Made by a program: the position numbers and the translations under genes. Positions 43,965-50,855 of a stretch of 50,855 bases of DNA are shown in pieces. A model generated the notes under the pieces. It was not told the DNA's origin. It was given only the letters and a program-made list of their open reading frames with translations, and ran no database searches. The DNA comes from Bradyrhizobium altum (GTDB taxonomy: Bacteria; Pseudomonadota; Alphaproteobacteria; Rhizobiales; Xanthobacteraceae). Where the stretch lies: the NCBI RefSeq assembly GCF_020889705.1, contig NZ_JACMYP010000026.1:1-50855 (forward strand), in the 5' to 3' direction. Position 1 is the stretch's first letter. Each line of letters begins with the position of its first letter.

Positions 43965-45356
43965 ATGACGGCAACAATGCAGACGGGCGCTGAACATGCG
44001 AAGGCCTACACCAAGGTCTATCCTGGCCGCGCAGCCGTCGTCAGCTGGATCTTCTTCGACTGGGCTGCGCAGCCCTACTTCACGCTGATCACGACCTTCG
44101 TGTTCGCGCCTTATTTCGCGAGCTTCGTTGCGCCCGATGCCGCAAGCGGGCAGGCGCTGTGGGGCTTTGCCACCGCTGCCGCAGGACTTGCGATCGCGCT
44201 GCTGTCGCCGGTTCTCGGTGCGATCGCCGATGCCAGCGGCCGGCGCAAGCCGTGGATCGCTGTTTTCGGCGCGCTGCTGGTGATCGGCTCGAGCGCGATG
44301 TGGATCGGCAAGCCCGGCAATCCCGACATCATCCCCGCACTGCTGCTCGCCTATGCGATCGCGAGCGTCGGCGTCGAGTTCGCGACCGTGTTCAACAATG
44401 CGATGATGCCGACCCTGGTGCCGCCGGACCGGATCGGGCGTCTCTCCGGCACCGGCTGGGCCACCGGCTATGTCGGCGGTATCCTGAGTCTCGTGCTGGT
44501 CCTCGGTTTCCTCGCCGCCAACGCCGAGACCGGCCGGACGCTGTTCGGCTTCACGCCGCTGTTCGGTCTCGATCCCGTCATGCATGAAGGCGACCGCATC
44601 ACCGGACCGCTGACCGGGCTGTGGTTCATCATCTTCGTGACGCCGATGTTCCTGTTCACGCCGGACTATCCGGCGAAGCGCCCGTTGCGCGAGGCGCTCG
44701 GCGAAGGCCTGCGCGAGCTCAGGGAATCACTGGCCAGCTTGCCGAAGCAGCAGTCGCTGGCGCGGTTTCTGCTGGCGAACATGATTTACACCGACGGGCT
44801 GGTCTCGCTGTTCGCGTTCGGCGGCATCTATGCCGCCGGCACATTCGGCTGGGACACGATCCGGATCGGTACCTTCGGCATCATCCTGGCGGTGGCAGGG
44901 ACGTTCGGCGGCTGGCTCGGCGGCAAGCTCGACGATGCGTTCGGGCCGAAGCGCGTGATCACCGGCAGCCTCGTGATCCTGCTGTTTGCGATCGTGGTGA
45001 TCCTCACGGTGAACAAGGATTCCATCCTGTTCATCCCGGTCGCGCCGCCGGTGCCGGGCGGTCCGGTTTTCGCGGGCGCTGCCGAGCGCGCCTATATCGT
45101 GTTGGGTTGCCTGATCGGCGCCACCGGCGCGCCGCTACAGGCAGCCTCGCGCTCGCTCCTAATCCGCCTCGCGCCGAAGGATCGCATCGCGCAGTATTTT
45201 GGCTTGTTCGCGCTCACCGGAAAGGTGACGTCGTTCATCGGCCCGCTGCTGATCGGTGCGATCACGGCAGCGACCGCGAGCCAGAAATACGGCATGGCGG
45301 TGCTGGTGGGGTTTTTCGTGGTGGGGCTTATGCTGCTGGCGAAGGTGCGGGAGTAA
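43965..45356 (+). CDS. UMF1-type MFS transporter
   Basis: A 463-residue transporter of the UMF1/Atg22-like MFS group. The family signature is at the first helix, SWIFFDWAAQPYFTLITTFVFAPYF, followed by GFATAAAGLAIALLSPVLGAIADASGRRKPW (motif A variant). A second half has GGWLGGKLDDAFGPKR and GATGAPLQAASRSLLIRLAPKDRIAQYFGLFALTGKVTSFIGP. Atg22 exports amino acids from vacuoles; bacterial substrates are unknown. ATG 43965 is chosen over an earlier in-frame ATG because residues before it overlap the ggt gene and carry no membrane signal. Confidence 0.92.
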   Translation: MTATMQTGAEHAKAYTKVYPGRAAVVSWIFFDWAAQPYFTLITTFVFAPYFASFVAPDAASGQALWGFATAAAGLAIALLSPVLGAIADASGRRKPWIAVFGALLVIGSSAMWIGKPGNPDIIPALLLAYAIASVGVEFATVFNNAMMPTLVPPDRIGRLSGTGWATGYVGGILSLVLVLGFLAANAETGRTLFGFTPLFGLDPVMHEGDRITGPLTGLWFIIFVTPMFLFTPDYPAKRPLREALGEGLRELRESLASLPKQQSLARFLLANMIYTDGLVSLFAFGGIYAAGTFGWDTIRIGTFGIILAVAGTFGGWLGGKLDDAFGPKRVITGSLVILLFAIVVILTVNKDSILFIPVAPPVPGGPVFAGAAERAYIVLGCLIGATGAPLQAASRSLLIRLAPKDRIAQYFGLFALTGKVTSFIGPLLIGAITAATASQKYGMAVLVGFFVVGLMLLAKVRE

Positions 45357-45367
45357 ATCACCGCCGT

Positions 45368-45535
45368 CGTCCCGGCCAAGCCAACGGGTCGGCGCTAAGC
45401 GCCGCCCGATGACAGGCTCCGCGCGAGCCGGGACCCATAACCACCGCTGCTCGTGTTGCGCGGCGCCGGAGCCCCAGCTTGTTCCAACAACATACGCCTG
45501 TGGTTATGTGTCCCTGCTTTCGCAGGGACGACCAT
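45368..45535. repeat. Palindromic intergenic repeat, family H-like
   Basis: CGTCGTCCCGGCC at one end and GCAGGGACGACC at the other, with inner arms CGGGACCCATAACCAC and GTGGTTATGTGTCCC and a small GTCCCTGC-TTTC-GCAGGGAC hairpin at the right. It lies between the convergent UMF1 and purH genes. Confidence 0.75.
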
Positions 45536-45544
45536 GCCGCTAGA

Positions 45545-47137
45545 TCAATGCCTAAAATGCCGCACGCCGGTGAACACCATGGCGATGCCGTGCTCGTCGG
45601 CGGCCTTGATCACCTCGTCGTCGCGCATCGAGCCGCCGGGCTGGATCACCGCAGTCGCGCCGGCCTCGATGCAGGCGAGCATGCCGTCGGCGAACGGGAA
45701 GAACGCGTCGGAGGCGACCACCGAACCCTTGGTCAGGGGCTCCGCGAGCTTCAGTTCGGCCGCCGCATCCAGCGCCTTGCGCGCGGCGATGCGTGCGGAA
45801 TCGACCCGGCTCATCTGGCCGGCGCCGATGCCGACGGTGGCGAGATCCTTGGCATAGATGATGGTGTTCGACTTGACGTGCTTGGCGACGCGGAACGCGA
45901 ATTTGAGATCGCGCAGCTCGGCGTCGGTCGGCGCGCGCTTGGTCGCGACCTTCAAATTCATGTCCTCGACCACCGCGTTGTCGCGGCTCTGCACCAGCAG
46001 GCCGCCGGCGACGGTCTTGGCGGTGAGGCCTACCGCGCGCGCGTTCGGCAGGCCACCGGCGAGCAGCAGGCGCAGATTGCGCCGGCCGGCGATGATCGAG
46101 ATCGCCTCCTCGGTCGCATCGGGCGCGATGATCACCTCGGTGAAGATGCCGATGATGGCGCGCGCGGCATCTGCATCGAGCATGCGGTTGACCGCGATGA
46201 TGCCGCCATAGGCCGAGGTGGAGTCGCAGGCGAGCGCGCGGGCATAGGCGGTCGCAAGATCCGGACCCTCGGCGACGCCGCAGGGGTTGGCGTGCTTGAC
46301 GATCACGCAGGCCGCGGTGCGCTGCGGATCGAACTCGCCGACGCATTCATAAGCCGCGTCGGTGTCGTTGATGTTGTTGTAGGACAGTTCCTTGCCCTGC
46401 AGCTGGCGTGCGGTCGCAACGCCCGGCCGCTTCTCCGGCGTGGCGTAGAACGCCGCGGTCTGGTGCGGGTTCTCGCCATAGCGCAGCGACTGGAGCAGCC
46501 GGCCGCCGAAGGCGCGGAAGTCCGGCGCCTTGGTGTCGAGCTGCACGGCGAACCAGTTCGAGATCGCGGCATCATAGGCCGCGGTGCGCGCATAGGCCTT
46601 GGCGGCGAGGCGGCGGCGCAGGCCAAGCGAGGTCGCGCCTTTCTGCGCGGCGAGCTCGTCGAGCACGGCCTGATAATCCTGCGCCTCGACCACCACGGCG
46701 ACGTCGTCGTGGTTCTTCGCCGCGGCGCGGATCATCGCGGGGCCGCCGATGTCGATATTCTCGATGCACTCCTCGAAGCCGGCGCCTTTGTCGACGGTGG
46801 CCTCGAACGGATAAAGATTGACGACCAACAGGTCGATCGGCGCGATGCCGTGCGAGGCCATCGCCGCGGCGTGTTCCTTGTTATCGCGGATCGCGAGCAG
46901 GCCGCCATGCACCTTCGGATGCAGCGTCTTGACCCGGCCGTCCATCATTTCAGGGAAACCGGTGAGCTCGGAGACGTCCTTGACCTTGAGCCCGGCCGCC
47001 GCGATCGCCTTGGCGGTGCCCCCGGTCGAGACCAGCTCGACGCCATGGTCGGAAAGCGCCTTGGCGAAATCGATCAGTCCGGTCTTGTCGGAAACGGACA
47101 ACAGAGCGCGGGTCACGCGGCGAAGCTGTTCGGTCAT
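45545..47137 (-). CDS. purH: Bifunctional AICAR formyltransferase/IMP cyclohydrolase
   Basis: A 530-residue PurH that catalyses the last two steps of IMP synthesis. The N-terminal IMP cyclohydrolase domain reads [36 protein letters not shown] and [24 protein letters not shown]; the C-terminal transformylase has the catalytic KHANPCGVA and the ATPase-like [20 protein letters not shown] and the final [21 protein letters not shown] segment ([16 protein letters not shown]). Length and order are standard. It is encoded with the heparinase-like and rsmB genes on the same strand. Confidence 0.98.
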   Translation of the reverse strand: MTEQLRRVTRALLSVSDKTGLIDFAKALSDHGVELVSTGGTAKAIAAAGLKVKDVSELTGFPEMMDGRVKTLHPKVHGGLLAIRDNKEHAAAMASHGIAPIDLLVVNLYPFEATVDKGAGFEECIENIDIGGPAMIRAAAKNHDDVAVVVEAQDYQAVLDELAAQKGATSLGLRRRLAAKAYARTAAYDAAISNWFAVQLDTKAPDFRAFGGRLLQSLRYGENPHQTAAFYATPEKRPGVATARQLQGKELSYNNINDTDAAYECVGEFDPQRTAACVIVKHANPCGVAEGPDLATAYARALACDSTSAYGGIIAVNRMLDADAARAIIGIFTEVIIAPDATEEAISIIAGRRNLRLLLAGGLPNARAVGLTAKTVAGGLLVQSRDNAVVEDMNLKVATKRAPTDAELRDLKFAFRVAKHVKSNTIIYAKDLATVGIGAGQMSRVDSARIAARKALDAAAELKLAEPLTKGSVVASDAFFPFADGMLACIEAGATAVIQPGGSMRDDEVIKAADEHGIAMVFTGVRHFRH

Positions 47138-47227
47138 TGAGGAAATCCCTGGCTGTTAAGGCAGCCGGGTAGCATGGTTTTGTGCGGCACGAAACCGGTC
47201 TCCGAAGCCGATTCCCGGGAATCTAAC

Positions 47228-47331
47228 CCCGTCATCCTGAGGTGCGAGCGCAGCGAGCCTCGAAGGGTGCACGGCCCGGCTGGTGGCCGTCGACCCTTCG
47301 AGACGCCGCTTCGGCTCCTCAGGGTGACGGG
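47228..47331. repeat. Palindromic intergenic repeat, family A
   Basis: Same family as 1597-1703: CCCGTCATCCTGAGG at one end and CCTCAGGGTGACGGG at the other, with inner TCGAAGGGT/ACCCTTCGA arms. It sits between the heparinase-like gene and purH. Confidence 0.88.
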
Positions 47332-47363
47332 TCTAGGGTCAGTCGCGTTGCCGATACCCTGTC

Positions 47364-49115
47364 CTACAGCGGCAGTTCTGGCTCGCGGCGGGCGTTGCGG
47401 CGGGCGTTGGTGGCGGTGGCCGAGGTCGAGGAGCGCACGAAGCTCCAGCGGATGGTGGCGGCCTGCCTTGCGTCCTGCCGGATCACGATCTGGGAGGTGC
47501 GGCGCGGGCCGTCATTCCCGGCCAGGAACACGCTGTCCTCGAGGTCGACCTTGTCGTCCATCGCCTCGAAGGTCCAGACGTCGCGGTTGGGTAGCACCAG
47601 CATCACGCCGCGGGCGTCCGATAGCCGGCTCGCCTTCACCGAGGGGTGAAGATGGAAGCGCAGCGCGAAATCGGCCTCGCTGCCCTTGATGCGGCCGCCG
47701 GGCGCAGGCGATAGCGAGTCCTCGCCCTCCATCCGCGTGCCGTCCTGGGCGATCATCAGCACGCGGCGGTGGATCACGCCGAAGCGGGAGAGATAGCCGT
47801 CATGCGAGGCGGTCAGCACGTCGCCGTCGGGGATGGCTTCGCGGTAGCTCTCGACATTGCTGGGCCCGCTGGTGACCGGCGCGCCGCGCAACAGCCGCTT
47901 CATCGCCGACAGCTCGACGAACTGGCACGATGAGGTGTCGCGATAGGTCAGCGTCGAATGCGCCGCGGTGGAGCGCGCGAACGGCCGCCAACTGTCGCGC
48001 CCCGTGTTCGGCATGCCGCAATTGACGACAATGCGGCTGACGCCGGAGGAGAGCTCGAACGACAGGCAGCCGGCATGCGCATCCTGGCTGACGCTTGCCG
48101 GCGGCGGCGGACCGGTGTCGATGATCAGGGTCATGTTGCCGGCATCGAGGCGCTGGAAGCCGGTGTGTGGCATGCTCGCCATCGGCACGCCGCGGGTGTC
48201 GTCATAGGCGAGCAGCGTCGCGACGAGATCGGACGGCGCGGTGCTCATGCCGTTGAACAGCGCGAAGCTGCCGTCACCGTGCCGGAAGAAGCGTAGCATC
48301 GGCATCATGCGGTCGATGGCGTTGAGCAGCGCCGGCGGCGGCGCGATATTCCGTGCAGCAAAGGTCTGGCGCAGCGGCAGCAGATCGCTGAGCAGCTCGA
48401 CCAGCGCGCCGGGATTGCGCGAGATGTGGCCGCCATCGGGCAGGATCTGGCGCTGCAATTCGTCGGACAGCCTGCGCGTGGCGGATTTGATGTTGCGCGC
48501 CTGGTTGGCGAGGCAGAGCGAGGCGTAGCACAGCGCGATCAGCACCTGCAGGCGCGGAACGCCGTCATTGTCGAGCGTCGAATGGCGCAGATAGCGGATC
48601 TCGCGCGCCAGCCCGCGCAGATATTTGCGGTAGAATTTTCCGTCGGTGTCGCCGAGCACCAATGGCGCCTGCGACAACAGCGAGATCACGCGCCGTGCGC
48701 GCACGTCGGCGCGCCGCTGCAGCGGTCGCTTGCGCGCCTGGTTGGAGATCCAGTCGTCGACCAGCGAGCGGGCGTTGGCGCGGGTCAGCGCGGTGTCGGC
48801 GGCGCGCAGATGGCGCAGCCAGCCGAAGCCGAGCAGGGCGGCTTCCCAATCCTCCGACGGCGGCTCGAGATCGAAGATCGAGCGGCCGTGGCAGGTGACG
48901 ATCTTGCCGGCGAACACGAATCGCCCGGCATAGATCTCGGCAGCGCGGGTGGCGTCGGCGGTCCGGAGGTCGTGCGGCGCGATGATCAGCCGGTCGGTGC
49001 GGCCGGGCCAGAGCCGCGACAGCGCAACCGTGCTCCCGCTGGCGCGTGCGAGCATGCTGCGGGCAAATCGGCCAGCAATCAGCGTCGAGATGCGTCTGCT
49101 TTGAGCGACCGACAC
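47364..49115 (-). CDS. Heparinase II/III family protein
   Basis: A 583-residue protein with the heparinase II/III-like pattern: an N-terminal alpha/alpha-barrel region (FGWLRHLRAADTALTRANARSLVDDWI, IRYLRHSTLDNDGVPRLQVLIALCYASL) and a C-terminal beta-sandwich with HTGFQRLDAGNMTLIIDTGPPPPASVSQDAHAGCLSFELSSG, STAAHSTLTYRDTSSCQF and ASHDGYLSRFGVIHRRVLM. Polysaccharide lyases of this fold cleave uronic acid polymers, but no signal peptide is obvious. The gene is conserved between rsmB and purH in Rhizobiales, where its role is unknown; involvement in cell-surface polysaccharide is a guess. Confidence 0.9.
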   Translation of the reverse strand: MSVAQSRRISTLIAGRFARSMLARASGSTVALSRLWPGRTDRLIIAPHDLRTADATRAAEIYAGRFVFAGKIVTCHGRSIFDLEPPSEDWEAALLGFGWLRHLRAADTALTRANARSLVDDWISNQARKRPLQRRADVRARRVISLLSQAPLVLGDTDGKFYRKYLRGLAREIRYLRHSTLDNDGVPRLQVLIALCYASLCLANQARNIKSATRRLSDELQRQILPDGGHISRNPGALVELLSDLLPLRQTFAARNIAPPPALLNAIDRMMPMLRFFRHGDGSFALFNGMSTAPSDLVATLLAYDDTRGVPMASMPHTGFQRLDAGNMTLIIDTGPPPPASVSQDAHAGCLSFELSSGVSRIVVNCGMPNTGRDSWRPFARSTAAHSTLTYRDTSSCQFVELSAMKRLLRGAPVTSGPSNVESYREAIPDGDVLTASHDGYLSRFGVIHRRVLMIAQDGTRMEGEDSLSPAPGGRIKGSEADFALRFHLHPSVKASRLSDARGVMLVLPNRDVWTFEAMDDKVDLEDSVFLAGNDGPRRTSQIVIRQDARQAATIRWSFVRSSTSATATNARRNARREPELPL

Positions 49116-49252
49116 GCCTAACCTTGTGGGGAGGGAATTTTCAACGAATCCTTATTTAATCCGGAAACGCGGCCAAGACACCTTCTTGATATGCAAGACA
49201 CCCTCTTGATACCGCACGAATCACTTCGAGCTTAGAAGACTGAAGTTTAAAA

Positions 49253-50599
49253 TCAGGATTTGACCAGCCGGGCGGCGTAAAAGCCGTCCAACCCGCCCAG
49301 CCGCGGGTCGGCGTTGGGCAAATGGCTGGGCAGGGTGCGCAAATCGCCGTCGGCGGTGATGATGTCATTGAGGCCGGCGACCTCGCTTGTCTCGACCGGC
49401 GCACGGCGCAGGCCTGATTCGCTCGCCAGCAGCGCGGCAATCGCGTGCTCGCCTTCCTCCGGCTCCAGCGAACAGGTGCAGTAGACCAGCGTACCGCCCG
49501 GCTTCAGCAGATTGGTGGCCTTATGCAGCAGCCGCTTCTGCAGAGCCGTCAGTGCGGCGATGTCGCCTTCCTGGCGCAGCCAGGCGACGTCGGGATGGCG
49601 GCGGATGGTTCCCGTCGAGGTGCAGGGTGCATCGACCAGAATACCGTCAAAGCTCTCGGCCGCTGCGGACCATTCGGCGGCGTCGGCGACGACAGTCTCG
49701 GCCTGCAACGCCAGCCGCGTGAGATTGTCGCGCAGCCGCGCGACTCGCGCCGGCGAGCGGTCGACCGCGGTGACCTGTGCGCCGGCCAGCGCGAGCTGGG
49801 CCGTCTTGCCCCCGGGCGCCGCGCAGAGATCGGCGACCCGCTTGTCCTTGATGTCGCCGAACAGGCGCACCGGCAGCGCGGCGGCGGCGTCCTGCACCCA
49901 CCATTGGCCTTCGGCAAAGCCTGGCAGCATGGTCACGGAACCCTGCAGCAGCGTGCGTACGGTTCCCGTCGGCAGGATCTCGCCGTGCAGGCGGCTCGCC
50001 CATTTCGGCGCGTCGGACTTCACCGTGAGATCGAGCGACGGTTCGTGGCCAAGCGCCAGCGCCATGTCGCGCGCGGTGGCTTCACCGTAATGCGCATTCC
50101 AGCGCGCCAGCATCCATTGCGGCAGATCCAGCGTCTGCGGGCTGATCTCGTCGATCAGGCCCTGGCCCTCGCGCGCGCAGCGGCGCAGCACGGCGTTGAC
50201 CAGCCCGGCATATTTCGCCGCGCGCCGGTCGGACTGCACCAGCCGCACCGAGAGATCGACCGCGGCATGGTCAGGCACGTCCATCCAGAGGATCTGCGCG
50301 GCGCCGATCAGCAGCGCGCTCTGCGCGCGCGGTGCATCGGTCGGGACGCCGCGGTCGAGCAGCCGCGACAGCAGATGGCCGAGCGTGCCGAGCTTGCGCA
50401 GGATGGTCGACACCAGCCGGCGCATCAGCGCGCGGTCGCGATCGGCCAGCGACTTCAGGCCGGGATGCGCGCCGGCGCCGTCGAGCTGATCGTCGAGCGT
50501 GCGGTGCTTGTGCAGCACGCCATCGAGGATGTCGGCCGCGATACGGCGCGCCGCGAGACCGGGGACTTCGGCAGGGACTGCAAATCTTGAAGGAGGCAT
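49253..50599 (-). CDS. rsmB: RsmB-family 16S rRNA m5C methyltransferase
   Basis: A 448-residue enzyme of the RsmB/NOP2 family. The N-terminal NusB-like RNA-binding domain (about residues 20-150) is followed by the methyltransferase domain with SAM motif CAAPGGKTAQLAL near residue 255, motif IV DAPCTSTGTIRRHPD near 321 and motif VI YCTCSLEPEEGE near 376, where the Cys is the catalytic nucleophile. RsmB methylates C967 of 16S rRNA in E. coli; RsmB of alphaproteobacteria often follows the fmt-def block, not seen here. It heads the rsmB-heparinase-purH array. Confidence 0.95.
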   Translation of the reverse strand: MPPSRFAVPAEVPGLAARRIAADILDGVLHKHRTLDDQLDGAGAHPGLKSLADRDRALMRRLVSTILRKLGTLGHLLSRLLDRGVPTDAPRAQSALLIGAAQILWMDVPDHAAVDLSVRLVQSDRRAAKYAGLVNAVLRRCAREGQGLIDEISPQTLDLPQWMLARWNAHYGEATARDMALALGHEPSLDLTVKSDAPKWASRLHGEILPTGTVRTLLQGSVTMLPGFAEGQWWVQDAAAALPVRLFGDIKDKRVADLCAAPGGKTAQLALAGAQVTAVDRSPARVARLRDNLTRLALQAETVVADAAEWSAAAESFDGILVDAPCTSTGTIRRHPDVAWLRQEGDIAALTALQKRLLHKATNLLKPGGTLVYCTCSLEPEEGEHAIAALLASESGLRRAPVETSEVAGLNDIITADGDLRTLPSHLPNADPRLGGLDGFYAARLVKS

Positions 50600-50773
50600 G
50601 GAGCGGAGATATCTCGAAGGTGCTGAGTTACGTTCGGCTCATGCCATCAACTCGAAAACACCTCTGGCATGCGAATATGCCAAATGTAAGAATCATCTTG
50701 CGGGATTTCTTGATCGTGATGCCGTCACTGAGCCAACACCAAGATACGAAATTCGCAGGCAGAAAGTTTTGTC

Positions 50774-50855
50774 ATGTCTGAGAAATCGCCATCGCCATTG
50801 TCGTCTCCGCCGGAACCCGCGCCGCGCAAGCCGCTGACGCCGGCGGCGCAGCGCG
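50774..50855 (+). CDS. DUF1674 (SDHAF4-like) protein, N-terminal part
   Basis: Only 27 codons are inside the window: MSEKSPSPLSSPPEPAPRKP and a following LTPAAQR. This Pro/Ser-rich start and the LTPAAQRAL pattern are typical of the DUF1674 family, related to succinate dehydrogenase assembly factor 4, which is often encoded beside rsmB in Bradyrhizobium. It is divergent from rsmB. Confidence 0.7.
   Translation, partial: MSEKSPSPLSSPPEPAPRKPLTPAAQR

Noticed and set aside
45479..47140. A 553-codon plus-strand frame opposite purH
   Set aside because: Shadow frame; PurH is complete.

Overview
The window is about 51 kb of GC-rich chromosome from an alphaproteobacterium, most likely Bradyrhizobium or a close relative in the same family. 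This rests on protein similarity recognised by eye (CenR-like response regulator, DUF2865 remnant, DUF1674 next to rsmB, paired glnK-amtB operons) and on the many palindromic intergenic repeats typical of that genus. No phage, insertion sequence, CRISPR array or integrase was seen. It reads as core chromosome with scattered accessory genes.

Layout. 1-7.4 kb: cell envelope and division (partial L,D-transpeptidase, OmpR-type regulator, cyclic-nucleotide-binding protein, exonuclease III, LolA-like carrier, FtsK, aminotransferase). 7.5-9.5 kb: Nudix hydrolase, DUF4349 lipoprotein, GFA-family protein. 9.7-15.1 kb: two glnK-amtB ammonium modules on the minus strand, with a stand-alone ClpP and an ArsR/SRPBCC pair between them. 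The first module is intact and has a good sigma-54 type promoter; the second amtB carries an in-frame TGA followed by 54 still-readable, conserved codons. 15.3-20.7 kb: GYF_2 membrane protein, TesB thioesterase, UbiH-type hydroxylase, secreted hydrolase, Trm112-like protein, and a TetR regulator with a divergent small membrane protein controlled by two clear operators. 21.3-23.9 kb: MHYT-GGDEF-EAL protein.

24.1-28.7 kb is the most interesting block: PepSY-like secreted protein, b-type cytochrome, outer-membrane porin, secreted FMN-binding protein with the SGAT flavinylation site, ApbE (the enzyme that attaches FMN), and a His-rich small membrane protein. The genes are tightly packed apart from one gap of about 235 bp before the porin. 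I read it as a periplasmic flavin electron-transfer system with a possible iron link, since Irr/ICE-like palindromes lie in both leader regions. This function is inferred.

28.7-34.1 kb: Lon-domain protein, thioredoxin/TPR protein, SRPBCC protein, tRNA-Gly(GCC), a frameshifted DUF2865 remnant, then a PQQ-type sugar dehydrogenase with a diheme cytochrome c that could accept its electrons. 34.1-45.4 kb: metabolic and transport genes (PanE-like, DsbA-like isomerase, MATE, DUF2239, GST, DUF1330, GIY-YIG, SDR, two MFS transporters, gamma-glutamyltransferase). 45.5-50.9 kb: purH, heparinase II/III-like protein, rsmB and the start of a DUF1674 (SDHAF4-like) gene.

All family assignments come from reading motifs by eye; no database search was run.
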